NCBI GenBank assembly: GCA_025964575.1
Contig: JAOPYO010000473.1
Coordinates: 1-33,401 of the forward strand
Length of the DNA stretch: 33,401 nucleotides
Source of the DNA: Actinomycetes bacterium
GTDB lineage: Bacteria; Actinomycetota; Actinomycetes; Streptosporangiales; Streptosporangiaceae
Reading direction: 5' to 3'
Shown here: piece by piece, positions 23,728-30,999 of the stretch
Position numbering within the stretch: the first letter of the stretch is position 1
Layout: every line of letters begins with the position of its first letter
The notes under the pieces: generated by a model
What the model saw: the letters and a program-made list of their open reading frames with translations, nothing else
What the model was told of the DNA's origin: nothing
Database searches by the model: none
Program-made: the position numbers and the translations under genes

Positions 23728-24305
23728 CCGATCTGGCCGTATGCGGTGACAGACAAGAAGCAGATCGGAAGCTCTTTGAGTTCGACCGGTCCGTGCGGTC
23801 CTTCGCCGTCGAACTGCATCGAGTCCCCCGGACGCATCTCGTAGTGGGTGTCGCCATGGCCGTAGACCATGACGCCTTCGAGCATGTAGAGGAACTCGGT
23901 GCCGGCGTGCTGGAACAGCGGGAACACCTCGCTGGCCTCGGTCAGCGTGACCAGCAGCGGTTCGATCCGCTTGTGCTCGCCGCGCAGCGCGCCGAGCAGC
24001 TGGTAGACGTGGCCGACGTTGCTGCCGCGCCGGGAGATCCGGGCGCCGTGCCCGGCGGGCACGAACACCGCCTCCCGCTCCGCGTCCACGCCGCGGAACA
24101 GCGCGGTCACCGGGACGGTCAGCGCCTCGGCGAGTTTCGCCAGAGTGGACAGGCTGCACGAGGTATGCGCGTTCTCGATCTTCGAGAGCATCGCCTTGGA
24201 CATCCCGGTCCTGCGGGCCAGCTCGGCCAGGGAGATCCGCTTGGCGGTCCGGTACTCCCGGACCCGCACGGCGATGATCTCTTCGAGCTGCACGGAGCCC
24301 AGCAT
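23724..24305 (-). CDS. XRE-cupin transcriptional regulator
   Basis: 193 residues; the ATG at 24305 has GGAAAGG before it. N-terminal helix-turn-helix at about 15-65 (RISLAELARRTGMSKAMLSK, IEN), then a cupin domain from about 110 with GTEFLYMLEGVMVYGHGDTH and MRPGDSMQFDGEGPHG. Similar regulators (PuuR and relatives) control polyamine or amino-acid pathways whose ligases are also glutamine-synthetase-like, which fits the convergent operon. The cupin would bind a metabolite of the pathway. It overlaps the FAD gene stop by four bases on the opposite strand, so transcripts run into each other and may affect expression. Confidence 0.92.
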   Translation of the reverse strand: MLGSVQLEEIIAVRVREYRTAKRISLAELARRTGMSKAMLSKIENAHTSCSLSTLAKLAEALTVPVTALFRGVDAEREAVFVPAGHGARISRRGSNVGHVYQLLGALRGEHKRIEPLLVTLTEASEVFPLFQHAGTEFLYMLEGVMVYGHGDTHYEMRPGDSMQFDGEGPHGPVELKELPICFLSVTAYGQIG

Positions 24306-24470
24306 ATGAGCCTTTCCGCCCGGTCATGACAGGTCAGCGGACCGCCAGGTCAACCGCCAAGATCATGCCTCCCTAAAGGCGGTAGCGGCTCTCAGGAGCC
24401 ACCTCGGGCGGAGGGATGTGCGGCGGACCGTCCGAGAGCCAGCACCTGTTGGACTCGTGCTATGGGGCCG

Positions 24471-24692
24471 TCAACTGGTGACCTGGTAGGCATGAATGAT
24501 GGTGGTCGTGACGGTGTTGCCCGCCGTGTCGGTGGCCGACACCCGCAGCGAGACGTACCCCGGCGTGCTGGGGTTCTGCACACCGCTGCCGGCGCTCGCG
24601 AACGGCAGGCCGTACACCCCGACCGAGGTGGTCAGCGACCGCCAGGTCTGGCCGTCGTCGACGGACACCTCGATGAGACCGCTGGCCAGCTG
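24471..24692 (-). pseudogene. C-terminal fragment of a secreted subtilisin-like protease or similar
   Basis: The fragment reads LIEVSVDDGQTWRSLTTSVG, then PSTPGYVSLRVSATDTAGNT and VTTTIIHAYQV before a stop. This is the immunoglobulin-like tail found at the ends of large secreted S8 proteases in actinomycetes (vSvDdG.tW..l.........g.VSLRvsAtDt.GNtvtqtiirAY). The open frame continues about 40 codons upstream in low-complexity sequence, without any catalytic domain. The rest of the protein has been lost. A small hairpin (24387-24400) follows. Confidence 0.6.
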
Positions 24693-24919
24693 ATTGGGGC
24701 TGGTGCTCTTGCGTCCGCGACGCTGGCGTCGCCGCTGGCCCGCCCCATCGAGGGAGTCGCTTGCGGCGAGCGGGCCGGTATGTCCTGTCGTGGTGGTGCT
24801 GGCCCCACCATCGATTGGCAAGGTCGCACTAGTGATCTGCGCGCCCCAGACGGGTTGGCTGAAACCAGGCGGAACCGAGGTCTCCTACGGTCCGTGAAGC
24901 AGTCTGACTGGAGGAAGCC

Positions 24920-25963
24920 ATGTACGCCCACGGCGCCGTCCCGGCCGACCATCTGGCCCCAGCCGCCTTGGGGCCCACCCTGCGCCGCACTGCGCGAGCG
25001 TGGTCGGTCCAGTGGCGTACCGTCGCATCGGCGCTGGCCGGGGTCGTGTTGGTCGTGGGCTCGGGGCTCTTGCTGGCCAGCGGCGAGGCGGCCGCCACGG
25101 TGTCGGGGGCCGTACGGGCCCTCGCCGGCGTGCACTGGGCCCTGGTGCCCGCCCTGGCCGGGCTCATGGTCGTGCACTTCTGGTTCTCCGCCGTAGCCCT
25201 GCGCGGCGCGGCCGGCCGGCGCCTGCCGCTGCTGCACGCGACGATGGCACAGTTCACCGCGGCGACCGCGAACAGGGTCACCGGCGGCGGCCTGGGCACC
25301 GTCGCGGTCAATGCACGCTATCTGTCCAGCCGGGGAACCCCGGCGACCCAGGCGGCGGCCGTGGCCGGCGTCTTGCAGCTCGGCGGCGCGGTCGCCGACC
25401 TCATCCTCTTCGCCGGGATCATCCCGGTCGCGATGGCCACCGGCGGCGGCGTCCTGCTGTCGCAGCTCGGGACGTACTTCAGCGGCCTGGCCGGTCCGCT
25501 GACCATCGTGGCCGCTGCGGCCGCCGTCGCCGCCGTGGTGACGACGTGGCTCCTGCGCGACAGGCTGCGGGGCCCGATAGCGGCCTGCGCGCAGATCATG
25601 CGACGGCCCCGCGACCTGCTCGTCATGATGGCCGCCTCCGCCGCCACCACCTTGGTCATGGGCATCGCCTTCGCGCTCAGCATGCTGGCGATCCCCGCCG
25701 CCGCCTCCCCGGGACAGACCGCCACCCTCATCGCCATCTACATGATCGGCGCCGCCGCCGGAGGCGTCGTCCCCGGCCCCGGCGGACTCGGCTCCACCGA
25801 AGCGGCCCTCGTCGCCCTGCTCAGCATCACCGGCATCCAGACCACCAGCGCCCTGTCAGGCGTCCTGATCTTCCGCGCCATCACACACTGGGCCCCCGTC
25901 CCCATCGGCCTCCTCTGCTCTGGCACCCTCCACAACGCCAAGAAGACCACCAAACGCCCGTAG
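24920..25963 (+). CDS. LPG-synthase TM-like (UPF0104) integral membrane protein
   Basis: 347 residues; GGAGG precedes the ATG. A hydrophilic start of about 25 residues is followed by about eight membrane helices. The family signatures of lysylphosphatidylglycerol synthase transmembrane proteins are present: TANRVTGGGLGTVAVNARYL near the middle and GGVVPGPGGLGSTEAALVAL near the end, with helix breaks at Pro-Gly. The tRNA-dependent aminoacyltransferase domain of MprF is absent; single-domain relatives are widespread and may act as lipid flippases or transporters. It is likely a stand-alone cytoplasmic-membrane protein. The gene has no operon partner. Confidence 0.85.
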   Translation: MYAHGAVPADHLAPAALGPTLRRTARAWSVQWRTVASALAGVVLVVGSGLLLASGEAAATVSGAVRALAGVHWALVPALAGLMVVHFWFSAVALRGAAGRRLPLLHATMAQFTAATANRVTGGGLGTVAVNARYLSSRGTPATQAAAVAGVLQLGGAVADLILFAGIIPVAMATGGGVLLSQLGTYFSGLAGPLTIVAAAAAVAAVVTTWLLRDRLRGPIAACAQIMRRPRDLLVMMAASAATTLVMGIAFALSMLAIPAAASPGQTATLIAIYMIGAAAGGVVPGPGGLGSTEAALVALLSITGIQTTSALSGVLIFRAITHWAPVPIGLLCSGTLHNAKKTTKRP

Positions 25964-26138
25964 TGTTCGACAAGGCGCCGAGACCAGGCCCGCTCATCGT
26001 GACTTCCGACGTGCCCCACCTATCAGCGCTAGTGAACGGGCACGACCAGGTCAATGTCGTCCACGTCGATAAGTTGGACTGACGAGCCCGTGCACGACGA
26101 CTTCACCGACGGAACAACCAAGATCTGGAAGGCATACC

Positions 26139-26831
26139 GTGATTCGGATCATTGCCGATGACGCCTTGGAACGTTCATCGGTGGTGGCCAACTGTGCCAT
26201 GAATCGCGAACGTTCCCTGACCGGGTCCAACGGGTACGGCCGGGAACTCGGCATCGATGTCCTCACGGTCCTGCTCGAACGGTTTGAACACGCCTCGGCT
26301 GTGCGGTGGCTGGACCTGTGCTGCGGTACCGGCCGGGCCTTGCTGGAAGCCATCGCCCGGCTCAACGAGCACGGTGTCGCCGATCGGGTCGAGATCACCG
26401 GTTTGGATCTGGTCGATCACTTCGCGGGCCCGTCCCGGCCGCCCACCCTGCGGCTCGTCACCGCCTCGGTGACGGGCTGGACGCCGGCTGACCGCTTCGA
26501 CCTGATCACCAGCGTGCACGGGCTGCACTACGTCGGCGACAAACTCGGCGTGCTCACCCGCGCGGCATCCTGGCTCACCGACAGCGGACTGTTCACCGCC
26601 AACCTGGACGCCCGAAGCATCCTGCTGCCCGACGGCACTCCCGCAGGTCGAGGGCTCACCGCCGAACTGCGTCGGCAAGGCTTCACCTACGATCCGGCGC
26701 GTCGGCGGATCTCCTGCCAGGGCCACCGGACCGTACACCTGCCCTACCGCTATCTCGGCGCCGACGACCAGGCCGGCCCGAACTACACCGGCCAGCCCGC
26801 CGTGCACTCCCTCTACGCTCCGAACGGCTGA
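26139..26831 (+). CDS. Class I SAM-dependent methyltransferase
   Basis: 230 residues from the GTG at 26139, with GGAAGG close before it. The SAM-binding loop is VRWLDLCCGTGRALLEAI (motif I, about 54-71), followed by the acidic end of strand 2 in EITGLDLVDHF and a post-I region FDLITSVHGLHYV. The C-terminal beta part (TGQPAVHSLYAPNG) is short. The substrate cannot be predicted; the Cys-Cys in motif I is unusual. It is alone on the strand between a membrane protein and a pseudogene, so it may belong to a larger lost locus. Confidence 0.8.
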   Translation: MIRIIADDALERSSVVANCAMNRERSLTGSNGYGRELGIDVLTVLLERFEHASAVRWLDLCCGTGRALLEAIARLNEHGVADRVEITGLDLVDHFAGPSRPPTLRLVTASVTGWTPADRFDLITSVHGLHYVGDKLGVLTRAASWLTDSGLFTANLDARSILLPDGTPAGRGLTAELRRQGFTYDPARRRISCQGHRTVHLPYRYLGADDQAGPNYTGQPAVHSLYAPNG

Positions 26832-26883
26832 GCACAGCGAAATCCAGGGGCGCCTTTCATCGCGGTGCTGCTAACTTCGCCCG

Positions 26884-27608
26884 GTGTTCTCACTGTGCGA
26901 ACCTCCCCTGTTCACCTGGCTGCGTGAGTGCGAACGGGTCCTGATCGCAGGTGCGGGCGGCGGTTTCGACATCTACGCCGGACTGCCCATCGCGCTGAAC
27001 CTCATGGATGCGGGCAAGCAGGTACATCTGGCCAATCTGTCGTTCACCTGGCGCTGCCTATCTGGCCCCGGCCGAGCGGCTCGCCATCGACGCGATCGTG
27101 CGAGGAGGACATGGCCAGCCTCGCCGCCGTCCACGGCCTCGACGTCCCGGAGAAGATCGTCGCCTGCCTCGGGTTCGGTGTCGACTCCTACTACGGGATC
27201 AGCCACGCCCTCGTCCTGGAGAACCTGGCCGCCCTCGAACAGGACGGCGCCTACCTCGGCGCGTTCTCCATCCCCCGCACCAGCCGGGAAGGCACCCTCT
27301 ACCTGGACGCCGTCGCCCACGCTCAGGCCGCCACCGCCGACCACCCGAGCATCGTCCACGGCTCTGTCGCCGCCGCCATCCGCGGCGACTTCGGCGACGT
27401 GCGCTTCACCAGCCGTACGCGCAGCAGCGAACTGTTCGTCAACCCGCTGATGGCCATGTACTTCACGGTCGACGCCGACGGACTCGCCGACCGCAATCTC
27501 TACCTCGACCGGCTCGAGAACACCGTCCTGGTACGGCAGATCAGCTCCATCATCGAAGACTTCCGAGAGGAAGTTCACCAACGACCACCCTGCACCATCC
27601 CCCACTGA
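26884..27608 (+). pseudogene. DUF1152 gene with internal deletion and frameshifts
   Basis: The start (from a GTG at 26884) reads RVLIAGAGGGFDIYAGLPIA and then HLANLSFT, the beginning of a DUF1152 protein. The middle, AAYLAPAERLAIDAIVRGG, is in another frame, and the rest, EEDMASLAAVHGLDVPEKIV followed by FGVDSYYGISHALVLENLAA and ENTVLVRQISSI, is in a third. Intact family members are about 310-330 residues and have a longer centre ending in a GGTD-like motif before EEDM; here about 80 residues are missing. The gene is therefore broken by a deletion plus at least one frame change. DUF1152 proteins are cytoplasmic and uncharacterised. Confidence 0.75.
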
Positions 27609-27698
27609 ACCACCCGGACGTCGGCGTAACGGCCGGCTCATCCCCGAACGCACCGAGCCCGCCTGAGGGCGGAACAGTACGAAGCGAGAACACCGTGG

Positions 27699-28226
27699 TC
27701 AGATGTCGACGTTCCAGCGGCCGGGCAAAGTCTCATCGCAGACGGCGCATACGTAGTGGTCGTCCTTGACCACGTTGATCTGCCGACAGCGAGGACAGCG
27801 GCGAAAGATATGGGTGTCGGTGAAACCGCCCGGATGGCTGAGGCCTGCACGTTCCAGGGCCGCCGCGACCGCAGGCCAGGATGCCTGGTCCGGGCAATAC
27901 CCGGTCGACTGGTTGCTTATCTGGGTCGCCGCCAGGCCGTCGGCCCTGCATGTGAAGGCGATCTCCCCTGCGGATAGGACCTGCTCGCCGCCTGCGCACC
28001 CGACGTGCTCACTGCGGCGAGGCGCCAACCGCAGGAACCCGACAAGATCGACGACGAAGGTGAACGGCTCGTCCCGCTCTCCAGGATCGCGGCCGGCCAG
28101 CCATTTCTCTGCCTCGATCATCGAGGTGATGGCCGTCCCCCGGCCCCCGGATGCGGCACTCGCGAAATGCTCTGCGGGGCCAGCGTAGTCGTAGCGTCGG
28201 CCCCGCAGGTCGAGAGCATCGGTCAT
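27699..28226 (-). CDS. Zinc-ribbon protein coupled to a sirtuin, function unknown
   Basis: 175 residues; its ATG overlaps the stop of the sirtuin gene (ATGA), so the two are co-translated. The N-terminal part (RYDYAGPAEHFASAASGGRG, ITSMIEAEKWL) and centre (EPFTFVVDLVGFLRLAPRRS, EHVGCAGG) are of unknown type; the C-terminus is a zinc ribbon: FRRCPRCRQINVVKDDHYVC and AVCDETLPGRWN with a CxxC pair on each side. It could be a substrate, a specificity factor, or an NAD-linked partner of the deacylase. I find no enzyme motif. The ribbon end recalls other actinobacterial proteins with CxxC-x12-CxxC tails. Confidence 0.75.
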   Translation of the reverse strand: MTDALDLRGRRYDYAGPAEHFASAASGGRGTAITSMIEAEKWLAGRDPGERDEPFTFVVDLVGFLRLAPRRSEHVGCAGGEQVLSAGEIAFTCRADGLAATQISNQSTGYCPDQASWPAVAAALERAGLSHPGGFTDTHIFRRCPRCRQINVVKDDHYVCAVCDETLPGRWNVDI

Positions 28227-28993
28227 CTGGATACGGTCGCCTGGGCGGCAAGGGCGGCGCAGATCCGAGGTACGGCCGTGCTGATCGGTTCGCGGACGAC
28301 CTCAATGGCGAGATGGTCGTACGGGGTGGGATCGCGGTTCACGATCACCAGCGAGGCTCCGCACTCCACCGCCGCCGCGCACAATCCGGCGGCGGGCTCC
28401 ACCATCAGCGAGCTACCGACCGCCAGGAACAGCTGCGCGGCGCGGGCGATGTTCCCGGCCAGCGAAAGCACGTCCTGGTCGAGGAACTGACCGAACAGCA
28501 CGATGGACGGCTGAAGAATCCCACCGCATGCCCGGCAGGACGGGTCGGCCTCACCGGCCTCGACGCGGGTCAGCACTTCTTCGGTCGGGGTCTTGGCATG
28601 GCAGCTCAGACAGGAGCAGGTGGCCATGGTCCCGTGAAGTTCCAGAACCTTGCGGGCCGAGGAACCCGCCTTCTGATGAAGTCCGTCGACGTTCTGGGTC
28701 AGCACCCGTACCGCAAGACCGGCGAACTCCAGCTCGGCGAGCGCGCGATGCGCGGCGTTCGGCTCCACACCCGTACGGTGCAACTGCGTGATGGACTGCC
28801 AGAACCTGCGCCGCACGGCCGGGTCCTTCAGGAAGTGCTCACGGGTGAACAGGCCGACCAGCTCAGGGTCCTTGGTCCACAATCCGGACGGGCCGCGGTA
28901 GTCGGGGATACCTGAGTCGGTCGAGATCCCCGCCCCGCTCAGCACCGCGAGCCTCGATACCCCGTACACCCAGGCCGGCATCCTCTCGTCCAT
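28223..28993 (-). CDS. Sir2-family NAD-dependent protein deacylase (sirtuin)
   Basis: 256 residues from the ATG at 28993; a longer open frame lies upstream but only this start gives the usual length. Motifs: NAD-binding GAGIS (20-24), TDSGIPDYRGPSGLW, TQNVDGLHQKAG (99-110), catalytic His120 in ELHGTM, zinc Cys128, Cys131, Cys153 and Cys156, then FGQFLDQDV and AVGSSLMVEPAAGL. It should remove acyl groups from lysines with NAD. The ribosome site is poor, which may mean a leaderless transcript. It is followed without a gap by the zinc-ribbon gene (ATGA overlap), a pairing that suggests a shared job. Confidence 0.9.
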   Translation of the reverse strand: MDERMPAWVYGVSRLAVLSGAGISTDSGIPDYRGPSGLWTKDPELVGLFTREHFLKDPAVRRRFWQSITQLHRTGVEPNAAHRALAELEFAGLAVRVLTQNVDGLHQKAGSSARKVLELHGTMATCSCLSCHAKTPTEEVLTRVEAGEADPSCRACGGILQPSIVLFGQFLDQDVLSLAGNIARAAQLFLAVGSSLMVEPAAGLCAAAVECGASLVIVNRDPTPYDHLAIEVVREPISTAVPRICAALAAQATVSR

Positions 28994-29128
28994 GACCGAA
29001 ACGGTAGACGTAGCGGACAGACCAGGCGATCGAATTTCCGATGCCCTCATGGTCGAACGGACCTGACCGGGACGCTCTGACCTGGCGCTTCTCTCGGATC
29101 CCTGATGCCGCCGACGTCACCAACTGGG

Positions 29129-29172
29129 CTTACAAGCGAGGGGTCACTGGTTCGAACCCAGTATCACCCACC
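29129..29172 (+). pseudogene. 3' half of a tRNA-Val(TAC) gene, 5' half missing
   Basis: CTTACAA (anticodon loop with TAC), 3' strand GCGAG, variable loop, T arm ACTGG-TTCGAAC-CCAGT, then acceptor strand ATCACCC, discriminator A and CC. The 5' anticodon strand should be CTCGC but the sequence has CTGGG, and no acceptor GGGTGAT or D arm is found upstream. The gene is cut exactly at the anticodon loop, the classic crossover position of tRNA-targeting integrases. A hairpin follows. It is read as the displaced 3' end left at the far side of an integrated element. Confidence 0.65.
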
Positions 29173-29179
29173 CAGGTCA

Positions 29180-29199
29180 GAGGCCCTTTTCACGGCCTC
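29180..29199 (+). terminator. Hairpin after the tRNA remnant
   Basis: GAGGCC (29180-29185), an 8-base loop CCTTTTCA-like (CTTTTCAC), GGCCTC (29194-29199), 8 bases beyond the tRNA end. The U-rich part is in the loop, so it is an atypical terminator, but its place suits a tRNA gene. Confidence 0.4.
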
Positions 29200-29480
29200 C
29201 ACTCCTCCAATAGATCGAATGGGAGAATTTTTGGAGATGATCTTCAGATCGGTCTCCTCAGAGAGTTCGCCCACCGGGATGTACGCCCCGCTCAGCGGCC
29301 AGCGGTCGACGACGGCAAACAGCGACGAGGGCTGTTCATCATGGCGGACGAGCGCGGCCAAGCCGAAGGCCTGCTGGCGGAGCTGTCCTCTAAGGCGATG
29401 AGGCGCAGCGGCTTGTCATCTGCGGTGTCCAATGGGAATCTTTGACTACACCTGTCGGTCTGGCGTTGGAGATTGCCATC
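29200..29480. other. AT-richer patch with an unrecognised minus-strand open frame
   Basis: The first 70 bases are the most AT-rich part of the neighbourhood. The minus strand is open from about 29415 to a stop at 29164 inside the tRNA acceptor and reads LRQQAFGLAALVRHDEQPSS, LFAVVDRWPLSGAYIPVGEL and EETDLKIISKNSPI. This looks like protein rather than shadow, but lacks a clear start and I do not know it. It may be the tail of a gene from whatever inserted here. Nothing else is seen before the gene at 29481. Confidence 0.3.
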
Positions 29481-29750
29481 ATGAAACGTCCGTGGGAGGC
29501 AGATCACAGCGCGGGGTTCAAGCGTCGCTTGGGTAAGACCGCCGCCGAGCTGGGTGACAGCCGGACGACCCAGGACTGCCCCGAGCTATGGGAACTCGAT
29601 AACGGGGACGTCGCGGTGATCGGCCGGGACGCGATCGACGCCTACGCCGATCGGCTTCCTCCGGGCGTCCGGGTCGGCGTAGACGAACGGCTCGTCATCA
29701 TCCCGGGGAACATGCTGGTGGCGGCCAAACCGGATATCGCGGATGCTTGA
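29481..29750 (+). CDS. Small protein of the CPxxWEL type, partner of DUF6879
   Basis: I choose the ATG at 29481 (GGAG about 9 bases before), giving 89 residues; a TTG at 29442 would add 13. The core DCPELWELDNGDVAVIGRDA is a recurrent feature of small actinomycete proteins encoded next to DUF6879 genes. The N-terminus is basic and helical (GFKRRLGKTAAELGD) and the C-terminus is beta-like (VRVGVDERLVIIPGNMLVAA). The eight-base overlap with the next start shows co-translation. It may be a regulatory subunit. No DNA-binding motif is seen. Confidence 0.7.
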   Translation: MKRPWEADHSAGFKRRLGKTAAELGDSRTTQDCPELWELDNGDVAVIGRDAIDAYADRLPPGVRVGVDERLVIIPGNMLVAAKPDIADA

Positions 29751-30348
29751 ACGGATCCCCGGAATCCCCGGCGCGATCCTCGACCACGCCGCCTACCACG
29801 AGGACTTCGCCCAGGAGAGCGACAAGCTCACCGGGGTGATCTGGAAGCTGGAACGCACCCAGACGTTCCGCAAACCCGGTGACCCGAGTTGGGAGGCGTT
29901 CATGGCCGGCGGCTGGGCTCAGTCCCTCCAGATACTCGCGGGCGAACGCGAGAACATCCGCGCCGACACCCGCCGCAATACCGACCGCGGCCTGCAGATC
30001 CGGCGGGTACGCATCGTGGAGCACCCCATCAGCCCGTACCTGCAATGGGAGATGCACGCACTCCACCTGATGGCGCAGGAAGGGTTCGACCTGCGCGTCC
30101 TCGACGCCGAGCACCTGCGTGACCTCGAACACGACGGCCCGCTGCCCGAGATCGTCATCATCGGCGACCAGGTTCTCTACCAGGTCCGATACGACGCCCA
30201 GCAGACCCCGTGCGGAGCCCGCGCCATCCACGACCACGAGGTGATCTGCCAGGCCACGACGGAGATCTCCGATCTCCACTGCCAGGGGGAACCGCTCGCG
30301 GACTTCTTCGATCGGCAGATCGCGCCGTTGCCCGCCCCGACCGGCTGA
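29743..30348 (+). CDS. DUF6879 family protein
   Basis: 201 residues; overlaps the upstream gene by eight bases. The family core is visible: KLERTQTFRKPGDPSWEAFM, RGLQIRRVRIVEHPISPYLQ, WEMHALHLMAQEGFDLRVLD and LPEIVIIGDQVLYQVRYDAQ. These proteins are abundant in actinomycetes beside XRE/DUF397 or WhiJ-like sets and are thought to act in signalling or phage-related gene control; no activity is known. There is no signal or membrane segment, so it is cytoplasmic. The C-terminal 20 residues (LADFFDRQIAPLPAPTG) are flexible. Confidence 0.8.
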   Translation: MLERIPGIPGAILDHAAYHEDFAQESDKLTGVIWKLERTQTFRKPGDPSWEAFMAGGWAQSLQILAGERENIRADTRRNTDRGLQIRRVRIVEHPISPYLQWEMHALHLMAQEGFDLRVLDAEHLRDLEHDGPLPEIVIIGDQVLYQVRYDAQQTPCGARAIHDHEVICQATTEISDLHCQGEPLADFFDRQIAPLPAPTG

Positions 30349-30368
30349 CAGGCGAAAGCGGACACTGG

Positions 30369-30542
30369 ATGCGGCGTGTGCGGCCAACCGTGACCGGGGC
30401 GTCCCGGACGACGCTCGCCGTGACGCTCATCCTGGTCATGCTGCTGGTGGTCGGCTTGATCGGGGCTTCTCCCCTCGCCCTGAACGGATTCCAGGGAGCA
30501 AAAAGACCACTGGGAACGGCTCAGCTTGGGCTGTCGTACTGA
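30369..30542 (+). CDS. Small membrane protein, possibly continued by a -1 frame change
   Basis: 57 residues from the ATG at 30369, with one strong helix TTLAVTLILVMLLVVGLIGA. After an A-run at 30500-30504 the -1 frame reads KKTTGNGSAWAVVLIGACLG and LGAAGVIGALTERL, a second hydrophobic helix, ending in a basic tail. The zero frame stops at 30540. Either a two-helix protein has been broken by a one-base change or the site shifts frame during translation. The gene is 20 bases after the DUF6879 stop and is probably in the same transcript. Confidence 0.55.
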   Translation: MRRVRPTVTGASRTTLAVTLILVMLLVVGLIGASPLALNGFQGAKRPLGTAQLGLSY

Positions 30543-30627
30543 TCGGAGCGTGTCTCGGTCTCGGCGCGGCAGGAGTGATCGGAGCCCTCACCGAACGCCT
30601 TCGTGGAAGAACTGACAGCCGATTCGG

Positions 30628-30999
30628 TCAGGAATCGGCGGGACGCGGCAGTACGGCTCGGACCACCTTGCCGGCGGGGCCGCACTCCACCGTGACCAGA
30701 GCGAGCGACTCGACCACCCACATGCCGAACCGGCCGCTCTCGCCCGGATCCTGCTTCACCGGAGGGGCGGGAGAGCCGTCCCCTACCTCGATCACTGCCC
30801 CGGAGCCAGTGCGGGTCAGCGCCAGAGTGAGCGGCGGCCGACCATGACGACTGCCGTTCGTCAGCAACTCCGAGACCACGAGTACGGCGTCGTCACGGAG
30901 GGCGTCCAAACCCCAGGTGGCCAGAGTCTCCCCCACCAGCCGACGCGCCGTACGCACCAGGCACGGATCGCCGTCCAGCCGCCACGGGCCCGCTCCCAT
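30628..30999 (-). CDS. RsbW-like HATPase (anti-sigma-type) protein
   Basis: 123 residues from the ATG at 30999. GHKL motifs: N-box VSELLTNGSRHG (Glu and Asn), G1 VIEVGDGSPAPP and G2 GRFGMWVVESLA. It matches the small ATP-binding proteins of the RsbW/SpoIIAB group, which bind sigma factors or act as switch kinases in the cytoplasm. The longer upstream frame (to 31215) overlaps the neighbouring gene and is not used. It forms TGATG with the preceding stop (31001), showing coupling to the 100-residue protein. The cognate sigma factor or antagonist is not in the window. Confidence 0.85.
   Translation of the reverse strand: MGAGPWRLDGDPCLVRTARRLVGETLATWGLDALRDDAVLVVSELLTNGSRHGRPPLTLALTRTGSGAVIEVGDGSPAPPVKQDPGESGRFGMWVVESLALVTVECGPAGKVVRAVLPRPADS

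Noticed and set aside
22384-24327. 647-codon minus-strand open frame
   Set aside because: A shadow of the FAD and XRE-cupin genes in another frame; Arg/Gly-rich without motifs.
2369-24893. Shared GTCTCCTACGGTC at about 2367 and 24880
   Set aside because: A 13-base match in 33 kb of biased sequence can be chance, and the surroundings do not match.
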